A DNA stretch of 48,595 nucleotides from Hyphomonadaceae bacterium (GTDB lineage Bacteria; Pseudomonadota; Alphaproteobacteria; Caulobacterales; Aquidulcibacteraceae), in contig JAKFYF010000046.1 of the NCBI GenBank assembly GCA_021731005.1, forward strand, positions 1 through 48,595, read 5' to 3'. Positions 25,586 through 34,593 of the stretch are shown here, piece by piece; positions within the stretch are counted from its first letter, which is position 1, and each line of letters starts with the position of its first letter. Under the pieces are notes generated by a model, which made no database searches, was not told where the DNA came from, and saw nothing but the letters and a program-made list of their open reading frames with translations. The position numbers and the translations under genes are program-made.

Positions 25586-26401
25586 ATGAAGCGTGGAACA
25601 TTTATTGCCGCGCTGGTCGCTGGGTGCACGACACCCTTATCGACGGATAGAGAAACCCACGCGGTGCGGGTGATGGGAACGCGCATTGCGTTTCAAGGAC
25701 GCCGGGGACGATCGCCAACGATCGTGTTTGAATCCGGGCTCGGGGATGGATTTGAGGTGTGGCGCGGCGTTATCGACCAGTTGGGACCCGATGCCGCTTA
25801 CTTCGCCTACAGCCGCCCTGGCTATGGAGACAGCGAGAGCCTCCAACCTCCAGCCACCGCGCGCAATGCAGGGCAAGCAGCGACGCTGCTCGACGTTGTT
25901 CTTCATGCCGCCAGCGTTCGCCCACCTTATGTGCTGGTGGGGCATTCGCTGGGCGGACTTTATATCGCACAGTTTGCGGCGCTCTATCCTGAACAAGTCG
26001 CCGGGCTTGTGTTTGTCGATGGCCGTCCGCCAACGTTTCGCGCGGCGTGCGATGCGCGCGGAATACGCTTCTGCAGCACCCTCGGCAGCGCGCCGCCGCC
26101 GCCGACCTGGCCTGCGCACATTGTCGCTGAAGTGCAAGGCATTGGCGTCTCGGAGGAAGCTGCACCCGCCATGACCGACATCGGCGCCATTCCGGCCACG
26201 ATCATCACCTCAACGAACGGCTGGCAGGGCGAGCAAGGCGACGAAGGGTTCGCGCTTTGGCTTGAGAGCCAGGAGAGTTTTGCTCAAGGCTTCAGGCGCC
26301 ATCGCCTCGTGCGCGCGGAAGGGGCTGGACACTATGTCCAACGCGATCGGCCCGCTTTGGTGGCGCGGGAAATAGAGGCGTTGGCCGCGCGGATCCGTTA
26401 G
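25586..26401 (+). CDS. Alpha/beta hydrolase lipoprotein
   Basis: 271 residues from ATG 25586, with GGGAGG upstream; the longer ORF frame is antisense-like in the previous gene. Lipobox ALVAGC suggests a lipid-anchored protein. Core motifs are PTIVFESGLGDGFEVW (oxyanion region), nucleophile Ser121 in LVGHSLGGLYIAQFAALYP, and the catalytic His in GAGHYVQRDRP. The lid region is short and holds a polyproline run. Substrate unknown, probably an ester. Confidence 0.85.
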   Translation: MKRGTFIAALVAGCTTPLSTDRETHAVRVMGTRIAFQGRRGRSPTIVFESGLGDGFEVWRGVIDQLGPDAAYFAYSRPGYGDSESLQPPATARNAGQAATLLDVVLHAASVRPPYVLVGHSLGGLYIAQFAALYPEQVAGLVFVDGRPPTFRAACDARGIRFCSTLGSAPPPPTWPAHIVAEVQGIGVSEEAAPAMTDIGAIPATIITSTNGWQGEQGDEGFALWLESQESFAQGFRRHRLVRAEGAGHYVQRDRPALVAREIEALAARIR

Positions 26402-26561
26402 AAGGAGCGAGTTCCGAATCCGCTGCGGCACAGCTCAGACCTCGCGTCGGGCCGATCAGGCTTATGCTCGGGCGTGCGGCCACTGACGAACGCAATTTCG
26501 CACTTTCAGCACAGCTCATCGCTCATGCGGCGCGAAGATGACGATGCCTGGAGGTGGGCAA

Positions 26562-28053
26562 ATGGGCGACGGGATATCGACGAGGGATAGCGATAGCACA
26601 CGATCGGCGGCGCGATGCGCCTCGATCATCAGTGCAGGGTTGGCGCGTAACGCAGTCGTGTGGCTCGCCTTCCTTGCCGTGGCTGGGTGCGTCAGTGCTG
26701 AACTTGCGGCGCAGGATCGGGTCTTGCTGGCATCGTCCTCGCAACCGACCTATCAGATTGGCGAGCGAAGGCCCGAGCTCTTGCGGGCGGGTCCCGTGGG
26801 CGATCCTTTTGTCGTCGAGGCGCCGATCGCTGAGGGGCGGCGCGAGAATGTTTGTTTCCGCGCCGCCGGCGACGAGGAGTGTTTTCCGTTGGGTGTGAGC
26901 GAGGCCGTGAGCCTTCGGATTGAGCAGGGCGGCACACACAGAAATGTACGCGTCGTCGGCGTGCTGCATGTTCCGGCGGCGCGCTTTTCTCCGGAGTATC
27001 AGGCTGCGAACCGTGGTCGTTTCCAGGTTCTACTCCCGGAGGTGTATGAGCTGGTAAACATCGGGATCGCCCTCACCGACTACGCCGCCGCGAATCCGGG
27101 ATTGGTGGCGACCGATACTGACTATTATTCACGTGCCTGGGCGCACTTTGAACCTTACCGGGGACACCCATTCGTCCAGGCGCTTAGCCGGGGGATGCAG
27201 GAGGACGTCTTCTGGTATTTCAGATACAAGATGAACGCGTTTGCGTTTGAATTCGATGCCGAGGGGCAGATCGTTCGCAGTGTGATTTATGATCGCACCG
27301 GCTTCTACGATGAGCAAACCAACGACCTCTTGCCCTTGCTGACGATGTTGCAGGATTTCGCGCAGGATACCGATTTCCGCTCATTTTACCAACAGAACCG
27401 TCCATTCTACGATGAGCAAGTCGCGTTCTTCGAGACTGACGCGGGATGTCATGACGATGTGGACGTGGCTCATGGAGCGCTTTCCCAACGTTCGAGCTTA
27501 CGATGGCGTCAAGGTTGTCTTTTCGCCGTTGGTTGGGCCAAACCAATCCGTGACGTGGATCGAAGAAGACGGCTATCGCGAGCTTCAGCCGCACATCAAT
27601 TTCCCCTACACGCAGCGAGCGGAACTGAGTGCGCAAGCTGCCGCGATCGCGCGTTCGGAGATATTGTTCACTGAGGTGAACCACGGGTTCATCAATCCGA
27701 CTGCGGACCAATATCTTGCCGACATCGAAGCGGCGCTTGGAGAGCGAAGCATTTGGGCTGACGATTCGAAGTCCGCATCCAATTACCCCAACGCCCTTTC
27801 GCTCTTCCTGGAATACATGAACTGGGGTCTGATCAGTCTTTATGAGCATGACAGAATGGTCGAGCCAGATCGAGGAGTGTCGCGCGCGCGCGTTGTGCGC
27901 GTCATGGTGGAAAGGCGGGGGTTCAAGCAGTTTGCAGCGTTCGACTCCTTTCTTGTCGATCTCTACGCGAACCGAGCCGTCGGAGAAGCGATTGCAGATC
28001 TCTATCCAAGAATTATTGCCTGGTTCGCGACGCAGTCGGTTGGAGCAGAGTAG
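26562..28053 (+). pseudogene. DUF4932-like lipoprotein gene with a frameshift
   Basis: Start chosen at ATG 26562, which has GGAGG at 7 bases. A lipoprotein signal (VVWLAFLAVAGC) follows. The first frame is meaningful through FYDEQVAFFETDAG at about 27447; the sequel VMTMWTWLMERFPNVRAYDG continues in the +1 frame, to FATQSVGAE at 28053. Removing one base near 27441-27450 joins the two. The joined protein (about 496 residues) resembles the DUF4932 family, with the block LFTEVNHGFINP carrying an ExxH pair that may bind metal. Whether the break is real or a sequencing error cannot be told. Confidence 0.7.
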
Positions 28054-28101
28054 CGACGTGCATGCGGTCGGGTGGGTGAACGTCAAGAGGGGGCATTTTG
28101 C

Positions 28102-28449
28102 ATGAACTGGATCTGGCGCGCCGGCTTGGCGCATATCCTCATAGGATCAGCGATCTTGTTCGGGACGCTGCATCCGCTCCGCGACATGCTCGAGCCCGCT
28201 GACCTTCATCTTGCGATCGTCGGCTCCGCGCTGCAGGCCATGCAGGGCTTGGGTTTGTTGATCGTGTCACAGTTGTCGAAAACAAGATGGCCCGCAGCGC
28301 TCATCGCCGTAGGCGCGGCCTGCTACGCCTCGATGCTGTACGTCATCATCTTCACCGGGCTGCATCCGTTCGACCCACTCGTGCCGGTCGGCGGCGCGGT
28401 GATGCTCGCAGGCTGGATCATGCTGCTGGTGACGCCAAGCCCCAAATAA
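28102..28449 (+). CDS. DUF423-like four-helix membrane protein
   Basis: 115 residues from ATG 28102, AGAGGGGG upstream. Four hydrophobic helices with small loops (LAHILIGSAILFGTL, AIVGSALQAMQGLGLLIV, PAALIAVGAACYASMLYVI, GGAVMLAGWIMLLVT). The HxAIVGSALQAMQGL and helix spacing resemble the DUF423 (YgdD-like) family; that match is moderate. Function unknown. Last gene of the rightward run. Confidence 0.65.
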   Translation: MNWIWRAGLAHILIGSAILFGTLHPLRDMLEPADLHLAIVGSALQAMQGLGLLIVSQLSKTRWPAALIAVGAACYASMLYVIIFTGLHPFDPLVPVGGAVMLAGWIMLLVTPSPK

Positions 28450-28566
28450 GCTCGCGCTCGCGGCGGTTTCGGCTCAAGCCGGCGGGGGCGTTCGCCGATC
28501 CCAATTGGGGTGATCGGCCTGTCGGCGGGGGCTCAGCTGATGCCATCGCGCCAAACCGGGCGGCCA

Positions 28567-29133
28567 CTAATGCGTGGTGCGCGGTGGGCGAGGGGCTGGC
28601 GCGAGTGCAACGGTGAATTCGAGTGCTTTCCCCCTGCCAGATCGCGCTTGCGCGCGTTCCAGCAAAGCGTCCAACTCGGCGTTGAACTGAATTAGCGCTT
28701 TGCGGTCGAGGCGCATCTGAATGCGACGGACGGACGTGTTTCGCATTTGTCCGTCCGTGACGGCCGCGTCGGATGAAAGCGCGGCGGCGACCGAACGGGC
28801 TGCCGCGGTGAGAAAACGCCTCGCCACTTGGGCAAGTGCAGCGCGACCAGACGCGGTCCGTGACGCTGCACGCGCGGAGAGTTGCTCCGAGATCAGTCCG
28901 TAGAGTTTTTCCGGTCTGCGAGCGCTTGGCCGTGTTGCAACGAGGCGCACCAAGCCTACGCGTTCAAGCTGGTCAATGTGGTGGTAGACGCCGCTGACAG
29001 GCTGGCCGATATGAGCCGCCATTTCGCGGGCCGAAAGTCGCCCGTGTTGGGCGAGTGCGCCGACGATCCTCGTTCTTGCTGTGGAAGCCATGACGCGCAG
29101 TTGCGCCGCCGAGAGTTCTAGTGGAGGAGCCAT
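28567..29133 (-). CDS. ArsR-like winged-helix regulator
   Basis: 188 residues from ATG 29133 (earlier in-frame ATGs at 29157 and 29181 run into the divergent promoter). The N-terminal winged helix is clear: VMASTARTRIVGALAQHGRLSAREMAAHIGQPVSGVYHHIDQLERVGLVRLV. The rest is a helical, Ala/Arg-rich domain (AALAQVARRFLTAAARSVAAALS, RLDRKALIQFNAELDALLERA), the layout of ArsR-like regulators with an effector or dimer domain. It is divergent from the retropepsin-like lipoprotein gene with an AT-rich spacer, so it probably controls that gene. Confidence 0.8.
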   Translation of the reverse strand: MAPPLELSAAQLRVMASTARTRIVGALAQHGRLSAREMAAHIGQPVSGVYHHIDQLERVGLVRLVATRPSARRPEKLYGLISEQLSARAASRTASGRAALAQVARRFLTAAARSVAAALSSDAAVTDGQMRNTSVRRIQMRLDRKALIQFNAELDALLERAQARSGRGKALEFTVALAPAPRPPRTTH

Positions 29134-29150
29134 GATGGATAATTCTAGGA

Positions 29151-29170
29151 TTGACATATTATTGAAATAT
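29151..29170. promoter_or_regulatory. AT-rich promoter/operator between ArsR-like gene and lipoprotein gene
   Basis: TTGACA at 29151-29156 is a consensus -35 box for the rightward gene; ATATT and AATAT (29156-29160 and 29166-29170) form a small inverted repeat overlapping it. The region is unusually A/T-rich for this window. The -10 box is not clear. Confidence 0.4.
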
Positions 29171-29202
29171 TGCAGAGTCATCCTCTGCTAGGAGGGTGTC
29201 AC

Positions 29203-30495
29203 ATGAAATTCACTGGGTTGGTTGCGGGTGCGGCGGTTTTGTCCGTTCTGGTGTCGGGGTGTGTGAGCGGCGCCTCACTCGAGAGTGAGACCACAGCGGC
29301 AGCGACAACAGGCGCGGCCTGGGAGGCCTGGCGTGCTGGCAATGCAACGCAGAGCGGGGCGCTTGGCGAGCGCCTTTTCGATAATCTTGCGACAACCAAC
29401 GAAGGCCGCCATGTCGCTGCTTTATCTGCGCATGTGCGCGGCGACTACAATGCCGCAATCGTTCACTACGAGGCCATCGGCCAAGACTATCCGCGCCGGC
29501 GTGAATTACGCGGTGCGATCTTTGAGTCTTATCTTCACGCTGACCGGCCGACCGATGCGCTCCGCTTCGCAACCGAAACCGAAATGTCGGCCAACGCACG
29601 AGTGCGCGCGCAAGCGCGCGTGGACAATCCTATCACCGTGAACATTCCCGGCGTGGTCGGTCTTGGATTTGAGAACGATGCGTTGACGCCCTTTATGCCC
29701 GGCGTCGAGGGTCGCTTGAACGGTCAGAGCGCGGTGTTCCGCTTCGACACTGGCGGTACATTCGTCGCCATGTCTCCAGCACTTGCGACGCGGTACAACG
29801 TGCGCTCTGCGCAATGCGCGCAGGGATTTGCCAACTTACAGGCAACCCAAGTGTGTCAAGGCGTCGCTGACATCGACTTGGGGCCCGTGCGTGTCACCAA
29901 CGCGCCAGTGGCGGTTGTGTCTTCGCTGCCGGCGGAGCAGCTCGGCGTTGAACTTGGTCCAGTGTTGGGGACCAACTTCTTGCAACTTTTTCTCGCCACG
30001 ATTGACGCCCCCAACGAACGGCTCCTTCTTTCGCCGCGCGGGAACGCTGCGGCGAACGGCCAGCACATGGCGCTCGTCGGGGGAACGCGCACCGAGATCC
30101 CGTTTTTGTTGTGGTCGGATCATTTCATCATCGCCCGGGGTGGCGCAGGATCCAGGCGCGATCTTAATTTCTTCGTCGATTCCGGGCTCGTGGCGGTTGC
30201 CGACGACGGTGTGCAGGCGGGTTTATTGCTGCCACACTCCCAAGCCTCGGTGTGGGCCGGCGTTTCAGATCCGTCTGCCGCCGGTGCGATAGTGGCGTTG
30301 GCGCCGGCCATTTGGCTGGGCGAGGCTTCGCAGATTGGACAACGCGCCATGGTGCTTCCAGACGCGGCTTGGGGGTCCTTCGGAACGTTTGGCGGGATCG
30401 ACGTGCACGGGCTGATTTCCTACGGGTTCCTCAAGCACTACGCGTGGACCTTGGATTTCGAGCGACAAGTGATCGTGCTTTCGTCCAGTGAGTGA
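29203..30495 (+). CDS. Retropepsin-like aspartic protease lipoprotein, copy B
   Basis: 430 residues from ATG 29203, with AGGAGGG upstream. Lipobox LVSGC. The N-terminal region (about 25-130) is helical and TPR-like (RLFDNLATTNEGRHVAALSAHVRGDYNAAIVHYEAIGQDYPRR contains such helices). The C-terminal part holds two aspartyl-protease-like half sites, FRFDTGGTFVAM and FFVDSGLVAVAD, with GPVLGTNFL and HGLISYGFL as flap-end motifs. It is related in plan to the protein at 23448. Likely periplasmic, lipid-anchored. Probably under control of the divergent ArsR-like regulator. Confidence 0.78.
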   Translation: MKFTGLVAGAAVLSVLVSGCVSGASLESETTAAATTGAAWEAWRAGNATQSGALGERLFDNLATTNEGRHVAALSAHVRGDYNAAIVHYEAIGQDYPRRRELRGAIFESYLHADRPTDALRFATETEMSANARVRAQARVDNPITVNIPGVVGLGFENDALTPFMPGVEGRLNGQSAVFRFDTGGTFVAMSPALATRYNVRSAQCAQGFANLQATQVCQGVADIDLGPVRVTNAPVAVVSSLPAEQLGVELGPVLGTNFLQLFLATIDAPNERLLLSPRGNAAANGQHMALVGGTRTEIPFLLWSDHFIIARGGAGSRRDLNFFVDSGLVAVADDGVQAGLLLPHSQASVWAGVSDPSAAGAIVALAPAIWLGEASQIGQRAMVLPDAAWGSFGTFGGIDVHGLISYGFLKHYAWTLDFERQVIVLSSSE

Positions 30496-30527
30496 GAGTC
30501 AATCGGCGGGGACGGGCTGCTGAGATC

Positions 30528-30600
30528 AATGTCGCTTCTTGAGCGCGCCAGCCATTCCAAGAAATTGCGAGGCGTCAGGGCGTGCCGCAAAGCGGCCAAC
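30528..30600 (+). repeat. Interspersed intergenic repeat, copy 4
   Basis: ATGTCGCTTCTTGAGCGCG then CCAGCCATTCCAAGAAA is nearly the same as the copy at 16620-16690. It lies between the retropepsin-like gene and the HExxH protein gene. Confidence 0.6.
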
Positions 30601-30679
30601 CGCGGCGGGATTGCGGGGTTTGATGGCGATCAAACCTTTGCGCCGCTGTCATGCAAAGGAGTGGCGGTGGAGGCAATGG

Positions 30680-31966
30680 ATGATGCGTGCAAGCTTGAGT
30701 ATGTTCGTGACGCTGGCATTGCTTCTATGTTCGCCGCTCGCCGCAGCGCAAGATTTCGCCTCTCAGCGTGCCGCTGCTGCAGAGCTACAGGAAATGTGCG
30801 ATCAAGACGCCGGCAGCTTGTGGGGCGTCGATCTTTGCGGGCCACTCATTGTCGTTGATGTCGAGACACGTTTAGCGTGGGCTAGTCAGGCGGACGGCCA
30901 AGGCGTTCTGCACCGGACCGCAGAGGGCTGGATTGGCGTATTGCCCCAGGATGTGGTCCTCGCAAACACCTCCGTCGAGTGGGCTGGCGTTCGATGGACG
31001 ATGTTGATTGGGCCTTTGCCAGATGACACCGTCGAGCGCCGTGTGCTCCTAGCGCACGAGGCTTGGCATCGGGTCCAAGCGGAGATTGGTCTGGCGCCGC
31101 AAGCGGCGCCTCCAAATGCTCACCTTGATACAGAACGCGGTCGCTTTCTCCTGCGCTTGGAAATGCGGGCGTTGGATCAAGCTTTGCGGTCAAGAGGGGC
31201 GGCGCGCTGGAGGGCCGCACGAGACGCATTGTCGTTTCGACGGGCGCGTTTACGCGAGTTTCCAGAAGCAGAAGTGTCGGAGACGGCGCTGGATCGCAAC
31301 GAAGGCTTCGCCGCCTATACCGGTGTGAAGCTCGGCGCGGGATCAGCAGCGGAGAGCTTTGCCTCCAGCACATTGCTCAGGTTTGACGGCCGACGTTCAC
31401 TGGGTCGTTCTTATGCCTATGCCACGGGCCCTGCGTACGGACTACTGCTTGATTCGCGCGGCGCCAAATGGCGCACGCGCCTCGCACTTGAAGCCGCCCC
31501 CGACTTGTTGAGGCGCGTCCTCGGCGGCAATCTCCGACAACGCAGCCTCGCCGATGCCGCTGACCGCTATCGCGGCGAAGCGATCGAGGCCGAGGAGGCC
31601 GAGCGGGCGGAACAAGATCGGTTCTGGATTCAACGGATCCAGGCGCAATTTGTCGACGGGCCGCGGCTAATTTTGCCGGTGACTGAACGTGGCAGTGGCG
31701 CCTTTGATCCCAACCAGGTGAGGACAATTCCCGATGTGGGCGTCTACTACGGCTACCGCGAAGTGACCGACTTTTGGGGTCAACTTCTCGCAAGCGAAGG
31801 GGCGCTGATCGTCGCCAATCCCGACCGTGTTATTGTCGCGCGCCCGGATGCTACAGGCTTAGCTGGGCCAGGTTGGACTTTGACGCTCGCTGCGGGCTTT
31901 CGCCTGAATGGCCCGGACTTATCGGGAGCGTACACGCTTGGAGAAGGCAGCGTCGCGTTGAGGTGA
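30680..31966 (+). CDS. Secreted HExxH metallopeptidase-like protein
   Basis: 428 residues from ATG 30680 (GGAGG 6 bases upstream); the ORF-track start is over 140 bases too far up and runs through a repeat. Signal peptide LSMFVTLALLLCSPLAAAQD. The zinc-type motif HEAWH is at residues 126-130 (LLAHEAWHRVQAEIG), and a gluzincin-like NEGFAAYTG with Glu208 comes 78 residues later. The C-terminal 100 residues are beta-rich (GPGWTLTLAAGFRLNGPDLSGAY in part). This looks like an M1/M61-related but divergent peptidase. I do not recognise the exact family. Confidence 0.75.
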   Translation: MMRASLSMFVTLALLLCSPLAAAQDFASQRAAAAELQEMCDQDAGSLWGVDLCGPLIVVDVETRLAWASQADGQGVLHRTAEGWIGVLPQDVVLANTSVEWAGVRWTMLIGPLPDDTVERRVLLAHEAWHRVQAEIGLAPQAAPPNAHLDTERGRFLLRLEMRALDQALRSRGAARWRAARDALSFRRARLREFPEAEVSETALDRNEGFAAYTGVKLGAGSAAESFASSTLLRFDGRRSLGRSYAYATGPAYGLLLDSRGAKWRTRLALEAAPDLLRRVLGGNLRQRSLADAADRYRGEAIEAEEAERAEQDRFWIQRIQAQFVDGPRLILPVTERGSGAFDPNQVRTIPDVGVYYGYREVTDFWGQLLASEGALIVANPDRVIVARPDATGLAGPGWTLTLAAGFRLNGPDLSGAYTLGEGSVALR

Positions 31967-31994
31967 GGAGCCTTCGCGGCGCCAACCGGCTGCA

Positions 31995-32100
31995 GTCGGC
32001 CATCTTGAGCCGAATTGACGAGCAGGGCGCAGGCGGCTTGTTTGGAGCGCTCCGGCCATTCGGATAATTTCAGTGGTGGCGCGGGTCTTGGCCAAGTTGC
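31995..32100 (+). repeat. Interspersed intergenic repeat, copy 5
   Basis: GCCGAATTGACGAGCAGGGCGC followed by TTTGGAGCGCTCCGGCCATTC aligns with the copies at 41254 (GCCGAATTGACGGGCAGGGC) and 45235. It separates the peptidase-like gene from the broken gene at 32168. Confidence 0.65.
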
Positions 32101-32167
32101 CGGTGGCGAACCGTGCATCGTAAGTGCAGATTGCACGCGGGCCAGATGCAAACCGACGAGCCGCCAA

Positions 32168-32496
32168 ATGGCTATGAAGAGCACCGATCAAGCGCTTTCG
32201 ATCACCGATGACTCGGGGCTGCTGGCGATAGTCGACGTGGCCAAGTATGCGCCCTTCGTTGGCGAAGACTGGACTTACGAACAAATGCTGGACCATTTCG
32301 CTGAAAGCACAGCCGCGAAGACAATTCTGCTGTGGGAGTGCGGCGATGGCTGCGATGAATACTGCGTAGCCATTCGTTCAGGTTTCACGACAGAGACCTG
32401 CTTTCGAGAGATGAGTGGCGCGATCGAAGCGTCCGCATCTCAGAAACACTCACGATCCAGGCGGACATCCTCGTCGCCTGGGAAGATTCAAAGTGA
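32168..32496 (+). pseudogene. Small hypothetical gene with a frameshift
   Basis: From ATG 32168 (or 32174) the frame reads a sensible small protein (SGLLAIVDVAKYAPFVGEDW, ILLWECGDGCDEYCVAIRSGF, TCFREMSG). Near 32428 the meaningful sequence moves to another frame (VRISETLTIQADILVAWEDS) and stops at 32496. Joined, it would be about 109 residues. The family name is not known to me; the pattern ends like a small immunity- or carrier-type domain. The frame change is judged by eye. Confidence 0.45.
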
Positions 32497-32632
32497 ATCC
32501 AGATCGCGGCGCATGGACAGCGCGGGATCTCTGTGTTCGGCAATCGTGGGCGGCATGCCCTCAGCATTACCGGCGCCAGGATTGGGTGAGCTCAGCCATG
32601 CGCCACAACGGCGATCTGAGCTTCGCCGCGGC

Positions 32633-32770
32633 TCATTCCGCTTCGCGCAATGTCAACAGATAGGTCGCCAGCTGTTCGGCTTGGTCGGACTCCAAATAGA
32701 AATTCATTTGGTCAGGGAAGTTGTGGGACTGACGCAGCCAGCTGCTGGCAGACGCGTGGGGACGAGCAAA
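32633..32770 (-). pseudogene. Possible cytochrome c C-terminal fragment
   Basis: On the minus strand SSWLRQSHNFPDQMNFYL followed by ESDQAEQLATYLLTLREAE resembles the end of a class I cytochrome c domain (axial Met, then a helix ending in AYLLxL). No CxxCH haem site is found upstream, and another frame holds equally coherent sequence (LDDPRVALPPYDTPLLVP), so a frame change and truncation seem to have happened. Low certainty. Confidence 0.35.
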
Positions 32771-32837
32771 GGCGTATCGTAAGGCGGCAAGGCGACGCGA
32801 GGATCGTCGAGGACAACGAGGTCGTTTGATACAATGG

Positions 32838-33530
32838 CTATTGGCCGGCAATGTTGAAACCTGAGAGAAGTAGCAAGCCCATTCCTGCGTTCGCAATCGT
32901 GTGCGCAATGATCGAAGGTGTAAGTCGCCCGGAGCCGCTGACAACAATTCCGAAAATCACTCCCAACAGAAAAGTATGGGGGAGATAGGCCGGCGTTCCT
33001 ATGTGCCAAACAGAGAACGCGAGCGCGGTGAGGCCTATGAGCAACGCTTTGGGCAGACGACTTCCGACCTTCATCAGCATGCCGCGAAAGAACAATTCCT
33101 CACAAACGCCCGGCACGAGCGCTCCAACTGTCATGAAGTATATGTGCGTTGACGCCGGAAAGAGATGCACGGGCGGCACATCCAAGTAGGGCGCCGACAT
33201 CCGTAAAGACGCGGCCGTTATGGCGATTGAGGCGATGCCCGCGACAGCGCCAACGAGAGCGTCCCTCGGCAGAGTCTTTTCAGACAAGCCAATGCGAGAC
33301 ATGACGTTGTCGCCGGCGAGTCTCAGCCTTGTCACGGCGAGTACGCCAAGGACCAGCGGAAAGGCCGGACTTACATAAATGAGGTTACGTAACACCGACG
33401 CAGGCGCGGCGGCGGGATCGCCATACATGATGCTGAGAACAAGGACGATGACGTTGCTGCTATTTGTGGCCAACAAATACGCAAAAGCTGTCCAGACGAG
33501 CACTTCGGCCAAGCCATAGATTCTGACCAT
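32838..33530 (-). CDS. CPBP-family intramembrane metalloprotease
   Basis: 230 residues from ATG 33530 (GAGGGAA upstream). Seven or so hydrophobic helices with the three CPBP/Rce1 motifs: PGVCEELFFRGMLM (Glu-Glu...Arg), FSVWHIG (His) and SIIAHTIANA (His/Asn). The family cleaves within membranes or acts in prenylation- or bacteriocin-type processing and immunity. It stands alone; the next gene upstream is the LytTR regulator, pointing the same way 260 bases off. Substrate unknown. Confidence 0.88.
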   Translation of the reverse strand: MVRIYGLAEVLVWTAFAYLLATNSSNVIVLVLSIMYGDPAAAPASVLRNLIYVSPAFPLVLGVLAVTRLRLAGDNVMSRIGLSEKTLPRDALVGAVAGIASIAITAASLRMSAPYLDVPPVHLFPASTHIYFMTVGALVPGVCEELFFRGMLMKVGSRLPKALLIGLTALAFSVWHIGTPAYLPHTFLLGVIFGIVVSGSGRLTPSIIAHTIANAGMGLLLLSGFNIAGQ

Positions 33531-33789
33531 GGTTTCCCTCAAAAGAACGTCAGCCCGATCGGGATTGCGCGATCCAGTCCTCGTCGATCATGCCTTCCCG
33601 CGAACGCGGGCATTGTCCGCAGAACCCGACCGACCCACTTCATGCCGCACTCGCTCCCACCAGCCTTCGCGCCGGAACAACGAGGATGAGGATCGCGACG
33701 CTCTTGGATGCTGGAGGCGCGATGAGGCGCGCCTTTTGCGACGAAGCCAGGAATTACGACTGCGAACGCGGAGAGCCTGAGCGGAGGCG

Positions 33790-34593
33790 CTACGGACCGT
33801 CCTCATTGCGGTTCGGGACGCTTACGCCCAACGCTTCGAGAACCGCCTTCTTGTACAAGGCTCCAAGCCGCACGACCGCACCTGTCGACAGGACGAGGTT
33901 GAGGCCGTCGCGTCCGACACGTTCGACCCCCTCGATATAGCGCTTCTGAACAATGGCGGAACGATGCGCGCGCAGCATGACCGATGGATCGAGGCGTGCG
34001 TTCAGCCCGCTCATTGTATCGCGCAGGATGAAAGTGCGGTGCGCCGTGTGGGCAAGGACGTAGTCCCGAGCCGCCTCAAGCCAGACTATGCTTTGAATGG
34101 GGATGCGAGAAACGCCTCCTGGGCGCGGCGCCCAGATTTCGGTGTCGAATTTGGGCGTGTCATTGCTAGGCGATTCTTTTTGGCGTTGCGCGTTGAGCAG
34201 GAGTTGCAACTCGTCGATCTGCTCACCTGCCTGACGAGCCGCCATGCGCCGGCGCGCGCGAGAGACAGCGGCGCGGAGCCTGTCTGTGCGCACGGGCTTC
34301 AAAAGGTAGTCCGCCGCATCAAGATCGAACGCCGTCGCAGCGAATGAATCGAAGGCGGTGACGAAAACGATCTCAAGCCCCCGCAGACTTTGTGCGACCT
34401 CGATGCCGCTCCGCCCCGGCATCTGAATGTCGAGCATGACGAGGTCTGGCAATAGTTCCTTTGCAATCCGAATCGCGTCTTCCCCGTTTCGCGCTTTGCC
34501 GATGATAGACGCGTCCTCAATGTCGGCGAACGCCACTGCGAGGCGTTCAAGGGCGAGTGGCTCATCGTCTACGATCAGAACTCTGAGCTTCAC
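33790..34593 (-). CDS. LytTR-type response regulator
   Basis: 267 residues; start codon GTG at 34593. The receiver domain has VLIVDDEPLALERL, Asp in LVMLDIQMPGRSGIEVA, and the Lys in LLKPVRTDRL. The C-terminal LytTR DNA-binding domain includes IQSIVWLEAARDYVLAHTAHRTFILRDTMSGL and MLRAHRSAIVQKRYIEGVERV. It overlaps the kinase gene upstream by 4 bases (GTGA), one transcription unit. LytTR regulators bind pairs of 9-bp direct repeats; I did not find an obvious pair. Confidence 0.95.
   Translation of the reverse strand: MKLRVLIVDDEPLALERLAVAFADIEDASIIGKARNGEDAIRIAKELLPDLVMLDIQMPGRSGIEVAQSLRGLEIVFVTAFDSFAATAFDLDAADYLLKPVRTDRLRAAVSRARRRMAARQAGEQIDELQLLLNAQRQKESPSNDTPKFDTEIWAPRPGGVSRIPIQSIVWLEAARDYVLAHTAHRTFILRDTMSGLNARLDPSVMLRAHRSAIVQKRYIEGVERVGRDGLNLVLSTGAVVRLGALYKKAVLEALGVSVPNRNEDGP

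Noticed and set aside
30680-31966. Firm assignment to peptidase family M1
   Set aside because: The second motif is about 78 residues from HExxH instead of 18-20, so only an HExxH protein is claimed.
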